In this document: piece by piece, positions 52,669-60,325 of the stretch
Layout of the letters: each line of letters starts with the position of its first letter
Position numbering within the stretch: the stretch's first letter is position 1
Source of the DNA: Pseudocoprococcus catus
GTDB taxonomy: Bacteria; Bacillota; Clostridia; Lachnospirales; Lachnospiraceae
Assembly (NCBI RefSeq): GCF_019734885.1
Contig: NZ_JAAXCM010000046.1
Location: forward strand, 1-64,000
Reading direction: 5' to 3'
DNA length: 64,000 nucleotides
Notes under the pieces: generated by a model
What the model was told of the DNA's origin: nothing
Seen by the model: the letters and a program-made list of their open reading frames with translations, nothing else
Database searches by the model: none
Program-made: the position numbers and the translations under genes

Positions 52669-53124
52669 TCAATCTTCATTTTCCTGTGCCATCAAAACCA
52701 TTTTCTCAAAGGACTGTGCAAACTTTTCATCATCCTCCGATGTCCTCTTCCTCGGTCCTTTCATGTGGCTCTTATGCGTACTTCGTCTGGCTTTTTTGTT
52801 CAAATGGCGTTCCATCAACATCTGATCAATGTTATCATTGGTGTACCATTTACCGGATTGATGAATGGCATACGCTCCTTTTCCCAATGCCATTGCTGCC
52901 ACACCATAATCCTGAGATACAACAATATCTCCCTTCCGACAAATACTGATCAGCTTATAATCCACCGCATCCGCTCCGGCTCCGACAACAATAACTTTGC
53001 TGTAACCAGATGATAATACGTGATTCGTATCACACAGCAATGTTACCGGCACTGCATGCATTTTTGCAACTTTCTCTACAATAGCAACCACCGGGCATGC
53101 ATCCGCATCGACAAATATCTGCAT
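52669..53124 (-). CDS. YaiI/YqxD family protein (DUF188)
   Basis: PIN-like fold family UPF0178 of unknown function. FVDADACPVVAIVEK at the start, VVSQDYGVAAMALGKGAYAI in the middle and a basic C-terminus (HLNKKARRSTHKSH) are typical. 151 residues. The next gene upstream is an SRAP protein with which it may share a transcript. Confidence 0.9.
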   Translation of the reverse strand: MQIFVDADACPVVAIVEKVAKMHAVPVTLLCDTNHVLSSGYSKVIVVGAGADAVDYKLISICRKGDIVVSQDYGVAAMALGKGAYAIHQSGKWYTNDNIDQMLMERHLNKKARRSTHKSHMKGPRKRTSEDDEKFAQSFEKMVLMAQENED

Positions 53125-53158
53125 TACTTTTTTGCCCCTTTTCCTCTAAATTAACATT

Positions 53159-53749
53159 TTATGAAAATAAACTCAGCTGCTCATATTCGGCCTGTCTCTT
53201 CAGCATCACCGGTTCCTGACGCAGAATGACCTGCATCTTTTCATTATCAAACCAATCTTCCATCTGTTCTTTCTCCAAAATCAACGGCATTCGATCATGG
53301 ACTTTGATCATTGATTCATTCGCCGCAGTGGTCAGAATCACAAATCTCCGCTCATTGTCAAACCAGTCACAGAAACCGGCTAAATATAGTACCGACGCAT
53401 CTGATCTGGTAAATGTGTTCTTTTCTCTTAAACGATTCCATTCATAGAATCCACTAGCCGGAATCACAATCCGATGATACCAAACGCCATTACTGAAAGA
53501 GGGCTTGTCCAGAACTGTTTCTGCTCTTGCATTAATGACCAGATTCTTTCCCTTTTGCAGGGGGAATCCCCATTTACAAAGTGACAGCTGCAAGCCATGC
53601 TCAGTTTTCTCTATAATCGGTGCTGTGTTTGTTGGCAAGATATCACCTTGAAACTGTTCTTTACAGATTTTCCAGTCTATGTCAAAACTATATACCACAT
53701 TACCAATTTCATCCAGCCAGTTAGTATCAATATAATATCTGCCGCACAT
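53159..53749 (-). CDS. SRAP (YedK/HMCES) abasic-site protein
   Basis: Forms a covalent thiazolidine crosslink to abasic sites in single-stranded DNA via its N-terminal Cys. MCGRYY exposes Cys2 after Met removal; NARAET (Asn and Glu), PASGFYEW and KVHDRMPLIL (His) are the other active-site motifs. 196 residues, intact. Neighbours are accessory, but the family is common in chromosomes. Confidence 0.93.
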   Translation of the reverse strand: MCGRYYIDTNWLDEIGNVVYSFDIDWKICKEQFQGDILPTNTAPIIEKTEHGLQLSLCKWGFPLQKGKNLVINARAETVLDKPSFSNGVWYHRIVIPASGFYEWNRLREKNTFTRSDASVLYLAGFCDWFDNERRFVILTTAANESMIKVHDRMPLILEKEQMEDWFDNEKMQVILRQEPVMLKRQAEYEQLSLFS

Positions 53750-53754
53750 ATTGG

Positions 53755-54138
53755 TTACTTCCCCTTTCGTTTATTTTGCATCACCCAAACGTCGTTTATC
53801 CAATTTCTAACCATCATCAGCGCATACCCCAGCAGATTCTGACCTCTCCATTTCTCCGATTCCAGTCTATTTGAATCCTTCATAGACAAACCAATGCCCC
53901 ATATCCGATCATTAACCGCACATTCTGCCAGAATACTATCCTCCGTATCCAACAACAACTTTTTCAAATCTTTATTCTGTACAAATTTCTCCTTGAGGCC
54001 CTCATACACAAGCAACTGCCGAACACCATTCCAATAACTATCATTATAGCCTTTCACCTGCCGTCCTAGTGCTTTTATAACCGCCACATCTGTTGTCGCT
54101 AATATTTTCTCAGCATTTTCCAAGTACAGGGCTGTCAA
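53755..54138 (-). pseudogene. NADAR domain fragment (3' part, out of frame with its upstream partner)
   Basis: From residue 8 onward it matches the C-terminal two thirds of NADAR/YbiA-type N-glycosidases, which remove ADP-ribose or riboflavin intermediates: NAEKILATTD, IKALGRQVKGY, LLDTEDSILAE, RIWGIGLSM, WRGQNLLGYALMMVR. The N-terminal third, including the FSNW-type active-site part, is missing. The start given is a TTG without RBS. The preceding frame ends inside it (54110). Confidence 0.7.
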
Positions 54139-54292
54139 TCACTCCGCTGTCCAGAACCGTAGACTGATCGACATCCTGAATCATCTCTTTCACAAATGGA
54201 TCAACAATCCAGCTATCTTCATAGTCATATTTAAAATAGGCTGCTGTATTGTAAACTGATTCCTTCATATTTCCATAATAGATATTTAACAT
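54110..54292 (-). pseudogene. 5' fragment of a DUF4869-like small protein, fused by deletion to NADAR
   Basis: Has a good RBS (AGAGGGAAG) before ATG 54292 and opens MLNIYYGNMKESVYNTAAYF, ending VIDSPVLGK before a stop. This resembles the first 57 residues of roughly 150-residue clostridial proteins that I associate with DUF4869, a recollection to be checked. The missing rest and the missing NADAR N-terminus suggest one deletion with a frameshift at about 54118-54125. Confidence 0.5.
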
Positions 54293-54396
54293 TCTACTCA
54301 CTTCCCTCTTAACCTAAAATTCACATCCATTATACGTTCTGCTTCATCTATTTTTGTCAGTTATTTAATTTATATTATAAGCAAGCCAGAGAATGA

Positions 54397-54636
54397 AGTC
54401 AATTTATTTCAATTCTTGAACTTGCTGCTAATGAATACGAAAATAATCCCCCACCCAAAGATTACATGGATAGATTTAATCTTCAAAAAAGGTTGCGAGG
54501 ATACCAAAATCACCCTCTTTACTTTCTCAAACATCCCGATGTTGACTATACAAATAACATCAGCGAACGAGAACTAAGAAAATTCAAAAGAAAACAAAAG
54601 CAAAAATCTTCAGCGTTCATGTTTTTCTTACGCTGA
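54397..54636 (+). mobile_element. IS66-like transposase C-terminal remnant
   Basis: The frame between two stops encodes NEYENNPPPKDYMDRF, LQKRLRGY and DYTNNISERELRKFKRKQKQ. The last part is the conserved NN-x-x-ER-x-LR-x-x-KxxQK segment with the catalytic Glu of IS66-family DDE transposases. The N-terminal bulk and both IS ends are missing. It points to past insertion next to the nuclease operon. No start codon or RBS. Confidence 0.65.
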
Positions 54637-54644
54637 AGATTTTT
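54602..54644. terminator. Terminator of the ATPase-nuclease operon
   Basis: AAAAATCTTCAGCG (54602-54615) pairs perfectly with CGCTGAAGATTTTT (54631-54644). T runs on both strands. Confidence 0.8.
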
Positions 54645-54670
54645 CGTAAATATTTTATTAATTTTAAAAA

Positions 54671-55438
54671 TTACAGTTCCACCGGCTGCAGAACAATCAC
54701 TTTTATATTCTTCCCGTTTTTTTCCTGCTCTCTTACAAAAGCAGCTTTAAATACATCTGGATTCTTGATAATATTCTTCTTATCGTATACAAAAAAGAAA
54801 ACTGTTTTTGCCTTATAATGAAATCCGTCGGCACCTAACTCCTCCAACAGCTTTTTCTCAGTCATCGAAGCACGGGTACATTTTGTCTCTATTATCAAGT
54901 CATATTCCTCTAAATAAAGATCAGCACGCATCCCGCCATAACCATTGTCACTCTCTGCTTCCTGTCGTATCAATGGAAATATCGGAACTAATAAAGCATA
55001 CAACATTCTCTGTAAATCATATTCATTACCTATCTGAATCTTTTTCAATTCATCCATAGACATCGTAGCTTTTTTATGCAGCGGGTTCTGGAACATACTT
55101 CTATAATACAGATAAAAATTATTTAATATCTGCTCAATCAGCCTAATTCCAACTGCTTCAGATATCACCGCTTCTGAGATAGTATTAATTTCGTCCAGAT
55201 AGACTACCGTATCCTTTATCGCTTTTATAATACTATTCCGTGTGTCATCTTTAGAAAATTCATTTTCTGTATACCACATTTTAATCTGAATTTCATTCAA
55301 TTTTCCTTTAGGAAATCCATTTTGATTCAGAAAGCCTTTCACTTTTCTGCACCAACTGTCATACTCTGCCTTCAGTTTTTCATCATTGGTAATATCTAAT
55401 AACTTCCATCCTTCCTGAACAAGTTCTTTCATTTTCAT
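54671..55438 (-). CDS. PD-(D/E)XK nuclease of DpnII/MboI type with helical N-terminal domain
   Basis: Second gene of a two-gene unit. Residues 1-125 are helical and unrecognised. The C-terminal part is a restriction-endonuclease fold: NEYDLQRMLYALL (Glu139 helix), GGMRADLYLEEYDLIIETK with Asp173, Glu184 and Lys186 as the catalytic D...ExK, then FFFVYDKKNIIKNPD. This pattern is known in the REase_DpnII-MboI family. All catalytic residues are present. GGAG ten bases before ATG; the gene starts seven bases after the ATPase gene stop. AT-rich. Likely effector nuclease of a defence or mobile-element module; no methylase is nearby. Confidence 0.72.
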   Translation of the reverse strand: MKMKELVQEGWKLLDITNDEKLKAEYDSWCRKVKGFLNQNGFPKGKLNEIQIKMWYTENEFSKDDTRNSIIKAIKDTVVYLDEINTISEAVISEAVGIRLIEQILNNFYLYYRSMFQNPLHKKATMSMDELKKIQIGNEYDLQRMLYALLVPIFPLIRQEAESDNGYGGMRADLYLEEYDLIIETKCTRASMTEKKLLEELGADGFHYKAKTVFFFVYDKKNIIKNPDVFKAAFVREQEKNGKNIKVIVLQPVEL

Positions 55439-55445
55439 ATATCAT

Positions 55446-56612
55446 TTACTCCATTTTCCATCTAATATAAAACAGAAACATATTGTCCAACACATGAATT
55501 GTATCGTCTTTCCATTCCAAAACCTGATAAAGACTTCCCAAGGTTTCCAACAACTTTTGCCAATTTTTAAGAGAATCTCTGACCTTCTTGGTTGTAATCA
55601 TATTCTCCGGTGCACTATTTTTTATTCTTTCCATTAACTCTTCGATACTAAGTTCAACCAGCGGCGGATTATCTGACAACACTTTCAAAATCAGTCCATA
55701 AATATCTCTCTTGCTGCCATCTGAAAGTGTATATTGAAGTCTTTGCTGTCCCCTTGTCGATGGTCCGGCCTTTAATACTCTAACAACGTCTCCATAAGGC
55801 AAATTCATGCAAGTAAAACGACAGCTTTCTTCAATGACTTCATCCGTTATTGTATCATTGCTATCCGGAAGAAGCCCTATATTCAAGCATATAGACTGCA
55901 TCAATTGTGGTGAATGGATACTTTCCTTTGCCATTCTAGCTATTAAAGACTGCCTCACCTGAATCTGAAGCTTTCCAAATCCTTTTTTTGCAATCTCCTC
56001 TAATTCCTCTGTTTTCCATGATTCTATCTCTATAACCAGTATGCGTCCCGTAAGATCAGGATTTAACCGAATGGCATCATCTGAGCGATAAGGAAGTGAA
56101 ACAACTACCGCCTTAAAGCCCATTCTTATGACCTCTTTCAGCTGGCAGGCTATATCATACTGTATTTCCGGTGGTGCATAATGAAAATCATCCAAAACCA
56201 GTACTTTGTCATTCTTTTTGAAATAATCAATAACTCTATCTTTGGTGACAAAATAATTTTTTGTGACAGTTATGGATTTCTGCTCAGTTTCAGAAAAAGC
56301 TGCACTCTCTTCACTGACTGCCGCTTCCATGGAAATTCCTACCTTTTTCCCAATTCCTGACCAAAAATCTTTTTCCTTTGAGAAATCATTACCGGACATG
56401 CAAACCATATTTGCCGCACCTATGACCTTTTCACACAATACTGTCTTTCCTATCTTGGAAGGTCCTACAATGTAAGTCAAATATCCATCTATAGCTAAAC
56501 TCTGCTGTAATCGCTCTTCATATGTATATTTTGTTCCCTTTGACTCTCTTGACACATATGTCATCTCCGGGTAAGTTCCTGGTTTAAATACTTCTGAAAA
56601 CCTTTTATCCAT
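55446..56612 (-). CDS. STAND/AAA-like P-loop ATPase with winged-helix C-terminus
   Basis: 388 residues. Walker A GPSKIGKT (50-57), Walker B KVLVLDDFHY (136-145), sensor-type strand AVVVSLPYRSDD near 165, then a helical region (ARMAKESIHSPQLMQSICL) and a winged-helix-like end (IRDSLKNWQKLLETL-type stretch). This architecture resembles nSTAND or ORC/Cdc6-like ATPases. ATG 56612 follows GAGGTG. The tight coupling to the nuclease gene suggests that the ATPase gates the nuclease. The trigger cannot be inferred. Confidence 0.7.
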   Translation of the reverse strand: MDKRFSEVFKPGTYPEMTYVSRESKGTKYTYEERLQQSLAIDGYLTYIVGPSKIGKTVLCEKVIGAANMVCMSGNDFSKEKDFWSGIGKKVGISMEAAVSEESAAFSETEQKSITVTKNYFVTKDRVIDYFKKNDKVLVLDDFHYAPPEIQYDIACQLKEVIRMGFKAVVVSLPYRSDDAIRLNPDLTGRILVIEIESWKTEELEEIAKKGFGKLQIQVRQSLIARMAKESIHSPQLMQSICLNIGLLPDSNDTITDEVIEESCRFTCMNLPYGDVVRVLKAGPSTRGQQRLQYTLSDGSKRDIYGLILKVLSDNPPLVELSIEELMERIKNSAPENMITTKKVRDSLKNWQKLLETLGSLYQVLEWKDDTIHVLDNMFLFYIRWKME

Positions 56613-56683
56613 AAATATCACCTCGTTTCACTTAGTATATCTAATATAACACATTTATACCCCTTTTAACACCTTTTATTCAA

Positions 56684-56790
56684 TCAATTCTCCCCTTTCA
56701 ATTTCCGATAATAAACATAAAACATCGATGCCGTTGTACACACGGCAATGGTATCAGCAATCGGTTCTGCCAGGTAAACGCCCATGACAA
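56684..56790 (-). pseudogene. MATE efflux transporter C-terminal tail
   Basis: The minus strand reads GVYLAEPIADTIAVCTTASM, then FYVYYRKLKGEN and TGA (56684). This is the end of the twelfth helix of MATE-family transporters. The rest of the gene is missing and the fragment abuts the FNT terminator, so a deletion joined the two. Confidence 0.65.
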
Positions 56791-56837
56791 CCAAAAATCA
56801 CCTTCAAACTATGACTCCATTATAGTCTGAAGGTGAT
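56791..56837 (-). terminator. Terminator of the FNT channel gene
   Basis: On the minus strand AATCACCTTCA (56837-56827) pairs with TGAAGGTGATT (56805-56795), followed by TTTTTGG. The loop has an ACTAT/ATAGT inner stem. Confidence 0.75.
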
Positions 56838-56890
56838 TCTGTTAAAAGTAATTATCTAATTTATCAGTCACTCATAAATTACATAGCGGC

Positions 56891-57490
56891 TTATATCTTC
56901 TTACACGCTGGAATCAGCATCCCACCCACTGCATTTCCAAGGCTGATCACAACCACGCACAGAAATGCTCTTGTGGACCACATCTGCGCCACTGACACAT
57001 AGAACATATCCGCAATGCAATGCTCGAATCCGCAAAGAATGAATCCTGCCACACAAACGAACAAAATCAATGGATTTTTTGTCTGTTTATAGCCTTCCAC
57101 TGCAATGTACATCAGTGCACCGCAGAAAATACCAAGGATAAACAGGCTGATGAGACTGTCATCCACTTTGATCTGACACATACTCTGAGCCTTTTCGGAA
57201 ATGCCGTTAATCCTACTACCAAGCACCCCCATGGCCGCCAGCCATGTACCGGCCAGATTACCCACCCAGATAATGACCAGATCAATGATATAGGATTTTG
57301 GCTGTTCCACCGCATAGCCGACTTTGCCCGTGAACAGGTTCAGACCATGCACACAGATAGAATACAGCCCCGCCGTAAACATCAACGCCCCCACAATCTT
57401 ATTTTCCAAAGATAAAAACACAATACCGCCTATTCCGATGGCAGCACCCGCCAGCACAGCCAGGGCAAATAATCTCACATACTTTCTCAT
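56891..57490 (-). CDS. Formate/nitrite transporter (FNT) family channel, short form
   Basis: Membrane channel for formate or a similar small monovalent anion. Six hydrophobic segments in 199 residues, with LAGAAIGIGGIVFLSL near the start, LYSICVHGLNLFTGK (the FTGN-like loop), VIIWVGNLAGTWLAAM and FILCGFEHCIADMFY (pore-lining EH). Shorter than FocA (about 280) through short loops and ends. The frame runs up to 57667 but GGAGGTACAGAGT precedes ATG 57490. Under a ZTP riboswitch, which ties it to one-carbon supply (formate for 10-formyl-THF). Confidence 0.85.
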   Translation of the reverse strand: MRKYVRLFALAVLAGAAIGIGGIVFLSLENKIVGALMFTAGLYSICVHGLNLFTGKVGYAVEQPKSYIIDLVIIWVGNLAGTWLAAMGVLGSRINGISEKAQSMCQIKVDDSLISLFILGIFCGALMYIAVEGYKQTKNPLILFVCVAGFILCGFEHCIADMFYVSVAQMWSTRAFLCVVVISLGNAVGGMLIPACKKI

Positions 57491-57579
57491 ACTCTGTACC
57501 TCCAAATTCTCATTGAATTTCTGTAATGCTCCGGCGTCAACCAAATTCAACTGAAATCGCCAACTGCCCCAGGACTTCA

Positions 57580-57625
57580 CGCCACTCCGCCTACAAGCAC
57601 GGGCTTTGGCCTGTTGCTCGCGTAA
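57580..57625 (+). repeat. Dispersed hairpin repeat, copy 4 (3' half)
   Basis: CAAGCACGGGCTTTGGC followed by CTGTTGCTCGCGTAA matches the 3' half of copies 1 and 3; the 5' arm is degenerate. It lies between the riboswitch terminator and the FNT gene, antisense to the transcript. Confidence 0.65.
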
Positions 57626-57665
57626 AAAAAGCCGGCCGCTGAGCATCACTGCCCAGACGGTCGGC
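57624..57665 (-). terminator. Expression-platform terminator of the ZTP riboswitch
   Basis: On the minus strand GCCGACCG...CTGGGCA-GTGA-TGCTCAG...CGGCCGGC (57665-57631) forms a very stable hairpin followed by seven T. Its 5' arm is the conserved 3' part of the aptamer, so ligand binding and termination exclude each other. Confidence 0.85.
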
Positions 57666-57720
57666 ATTCAAATCCATTCATACTTCCTGTGGTCAATTCC
57701 ACTTCCGTCAGTCGTATAAA
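57649..57720 (-). promoter_or_regulatory. ZTP (pfl) riboswitch aptamer
   Basis: The leader RNA reads GACTGACGG (57713-57705), a GTGG-AATTGA-CCAC hairpin (57702-57689), GGAAGTATGAA, and the hallmark GCCGACCGTCTGGGCAG (57665-57649). GACGG and CCGTC can pair as in the known fold. This matches the pfl/ZTP consensus, which senses ZTP/ZMP, a signal of 10-formyl-THF shortage, and turns genes on. The transcript start predicted from the promoter falls at the aptamer's 5' edge. Confidence 0.85.
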
Positions 57721-57728
57721 CTAGCTTT

Positions 57729-57757
57729 ATCATACTGAAACTTCACCCGATTGTCAA
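57729..57757 (-). promoter_or_regulatory. Promoter of the ZTP riboswitch-FNT unit
   Basis: On the minus strand TTGACA (57757-57752), 17 bases, TATGAT (57734-57729). Confidence 0.75.
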
Positions 57758-57880
57758 GTCATTTCCTGCTTTTTACGCATAACAGACATTGATGTTTAAT
57801 TACATTGACATGGCAGTTCAGTAAATTCAGCATTCTTTCGAAATTTTAAGACATAGTCCAATTAATCATTCGGACAACAA

Positions 57881-58480
57881 TTAAGCCAACAGGCCTTTCA
57901 GTACTTTCACACAGCCCTCTATTCCCAATTCTCCGGAATTCAACACGATATCATAATTGCGGTAATCATCCCATCGCTTCATGGTATTGGCTCTGTAATA
58001 GTTGGCTCTCTTTTTGTCATATTTCTTGCGGAGAAACTCCATCCGGTTTGGAGAAATCTGGTAATCCTCCTGGATTCTCTTCTGCTTGAAAGCATCATCC
58101 GCATGAATGAATACTTTCACCACACCTTTACAGTCTTTCAGTGCTTCACTGGCACAGTGTCCCATAAACACTGCAGAACCATTCTGTGCCAGACTTTGAA
58201 TAGCAGCCTGCTCTGCCAGATAAACCTTGCCTTCATCCGAAAGCATGTTCATATCCCCTGACTGGGCTTTGCTCATCACAAACACCGTATAGAGAAAGCT
58301 GTTGGTCACACCCTCCTCATACTGTTCAATCTGTTCCACAGAAATATCATATTTCCTGGCAACACGCTCAAGAATTTCTCTGCCGTAACATGGCATTTTG
58401 CATTCTTTTGCCAGCAACTCACCAATTCTGGTGCCGCCGCTGCCAAATTCTCTTTCTATTGTTATATACTGGTACTTCAT
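57881..58480 (-). CDS. Cytidylate kinase-like protein (PF13189)
   Basis: P-loop kinase-like protein of 199 residues: ITIEREFGSGGTRIGELLA at the start (glycine-rich loop shaped GSGGxxI rather than classical GxxGxGKS), then CYGREILERVARKYDIS, and VFMGHCASEALKD. C-terminal basic region KKYDKKRANYYRAN with nucleotide-contacting Arg/Lys. Substrate unknown. It follows the ABC exporter genes by 27 bases and is likely their co-transcribed last gene. Confidence 0.85.
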   Translation of the reverse strand: MKYQYITIEREFGSGGTRIGELLAKECKMPCYGREILERVARKYDISVEQIEQYEEGVTNSFLYTVFVMSKAQSGDMNMLSDEGKVYLAEQAAIQSLAQNGSAVFMGHCASEALKDCKGVVKVFIHADDAFKQKRIQEDYQISPNRMEFLRKKYDKKRANYYRANTMKRWDDYRNYDIVLNSGELGIEGCVKVLKGLLA

Positions 58481-58507
58481 CCGACTCGCCTTCCTTCTTA
58501 TGCTGCC

Positions 58508-60325
58508 TTATGACGCCTGATCAAACTGGCTGTTGTACAGATCCGCATAGAAACCGCCTTTTGCCAGCAGTTCCTCATGATTGCCGCTTTCGATAATATC
58601 GCCGTCCTTCAGTACAAGGATCAGGTCGGCATTTTTAATCGTGGACAAACGATGAGCAATCACGAAAGATGTACGATTCTGCATCAACGCATCCATGGCT
58701 TTCTGGATCTGAAGCTCTGTTCTTGTATCCACGGAACTTGTGGCTTCATCAAGAATCAGCATTGGTTTATCCGCAATCATGGCTCTGGCGATGGTCAGCT
58801 GCTGTTTCTGGCCCTGTGACAAACTGACCTGATCATTAAGGATCGTATCATAACCATGCGGCAGTGTCCGGATAAAATGATCCAGGCCTACGGCTTTACA
58901 TGCTGCCTCTATCTTCTCTTCCGAAATATTCTCTGTATTGTACACCAGGTTTTCTCTGACTGTGCCCTCAAAAAGCCATGTATCCTGAAGCACCATACAG
59001 AACTGGGAACGTACTTCTTCCCGCTTCATATCCCGGGTGGAAATACCGTCGATCTTGATATCGCCGCTCTGGATCTCATGGAAACGCATCAGCAGATTCA
59101 CCAGTGTCGTCTTGCCGGCACCTGTCGGACCGACAATCGCGATCTTCTGTCCCGGTTTTGCCTTGGCTGAAAAATCATGAATAATGATCTTGTCTGTGTC
59201 TTCATAGCCGAATTTGACATGCTCAAAATCCACATAACCTTCTGCTTTGCCAAGCTTCTCTGTTTTATCGCTTTCATCGGACATTTCCTCTGCCCCAAGG
59301 AAAGCAAATACACGCTCACCGGCTGCTGCCGCAGACTGCAGGGACTGAGTTGCCTGTGCGATCTGCGCAAGGGGCTGGGTAAACAAACGGATATACATCA
59401 TAAATGCAACAATGACTTCAAATCCGATATAGCCTTTCATTGTCAGCACAGCACCCATCACGCAGACAGCCACATAACCAAAATTGCCGATAAAGGCCAT
59501 CAAAGGCTGCATCAAACCGGAAAGGCTCTGTGCCTTAAAAGCGCTGTCTCTCAGGTTATTATTCAGTTCATCAAAAACTTTTTTGGCATTTTTTTCACCG
59601 TTATAAGCTTTGACAACTGTATGTCCGGAATAAATCTCTTCAATATGACCATTTAATGCACCGAGATTGGCCTGCTGCCTTGAGAAATATTTCTGTGAAT
59701 GGCTTGTGATCAATGACATCAGTCCGAAACCGATCATAGTTGCGATCACTGCTGTCAGCGTCATGATCACATTGGTCTTAAACATCATGATTAAAGACCC
59801 AAAGAACAAGGCTACCGCTGACACCAGGTTGCCGATACTCTGGTTCATAGACTGAGAAATCATATCCACATCATTGGTGACTCTTGAAAGCACATCACCT
59901 GTAGATGTCTTATTGTAATAGGCCATCGGCAGACGATTGATCTTGCCCGAAATATCGCTTCGCAGCTGCTTTGTCACATTTTGTGTGACCGTGGCCATAA
60001 TGAACTGCTGTCCAAAAGACAAAATTGCACTGCCCACATAAAAAGCCACCAATGTCAGACCGATGGACTTGACACGTTCCATATCAATACCTGTCGCTAT
60101 GCCCTCTGTAATCACCTTTGTCAGATCTGACAATTTATCCGGACCGAGGATTGTCAGAATCGTACCGGCCACGGCACAAATCAGAGCAACAATGATCACT
60201 GCCAGATAACGTTTACAATAACGGATGATCTTCATCCATGTTCCTTTAAAATCTTTTGATTTCTCTGCAGGACGTCTGCCCATGCCAGGGCCCCGCATCC
60301 CACCTCTGTTATTTCTATTTTCCAT
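58508..60325 (-). CDS. ABC exporter half, consensus ATPase site
   Basis: Six-helix membrane domain plus ATPase domain, 605 residues. A Gly/Arg-rich N-terminus (MENRNNRGGMRGPGMGRRP) precedes the first helix. Walker A GPTGAGKTT near 392, signature VSLSQGQKQQLTIARA, Walker B MLILDEATSSVD with the catalytic Glu. ATG overlaps the stop of the other half as TAATG. With the upstream gene it forms a heterodimeric multidrug- or lipid-type exporter. Confidence 0.92.
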   Translation of the reverse strand: MENRNNRGGMRGPGMGRRPAEKSKDFKGTWMKIIRYCKRYLAVIIVALICAVAGTILTILGPDKLSDLTKVITEGIATGIDMERVKSIGLTLVAFYVGSAILSFGQQFIMATVTQNVTKQLRSDISGKINRLPMAYYNKTSTGDVLSRVTNDVDMISQSMNQSIGNLVSAVALFFGSLIMMFKTNVIMTLTAVIATMIGFGLMSLITSHSQKYFSRQQANLGALNGHIEEIYSGHTVVKAYNGEKNAKKVFDELNNNLRDSAFKAQSLSGLMQPLMAFIGNFGYVAVCVMGAVLTMKGYIGFEVIVAFMMYIRLFTQPLAQIAQATQSLQSAAAAGERVFAFLGAEEMSDESDKTEKLGKAEGYVDFEHVKFGYEDTDKIIIHDFSAKAKPGQKIAIVGPTGAGKTTLVNLLMRFHEIQSGDIKIDGISTRDMKREEVRSQFCMVLQDTWLFEGTVRENLVYNTENISEEKIEAACKAVGLDHFIRTLPHGYDTILNDQVSLSQGQKQQLTIARAMIADKPMLILDEATSSVDTRTELQIQKAMDALMQNRTSFVIAHRLSTIKNADLILVLKDGDIIESGNHEELLAKGGFYADLYNSQFDQAS

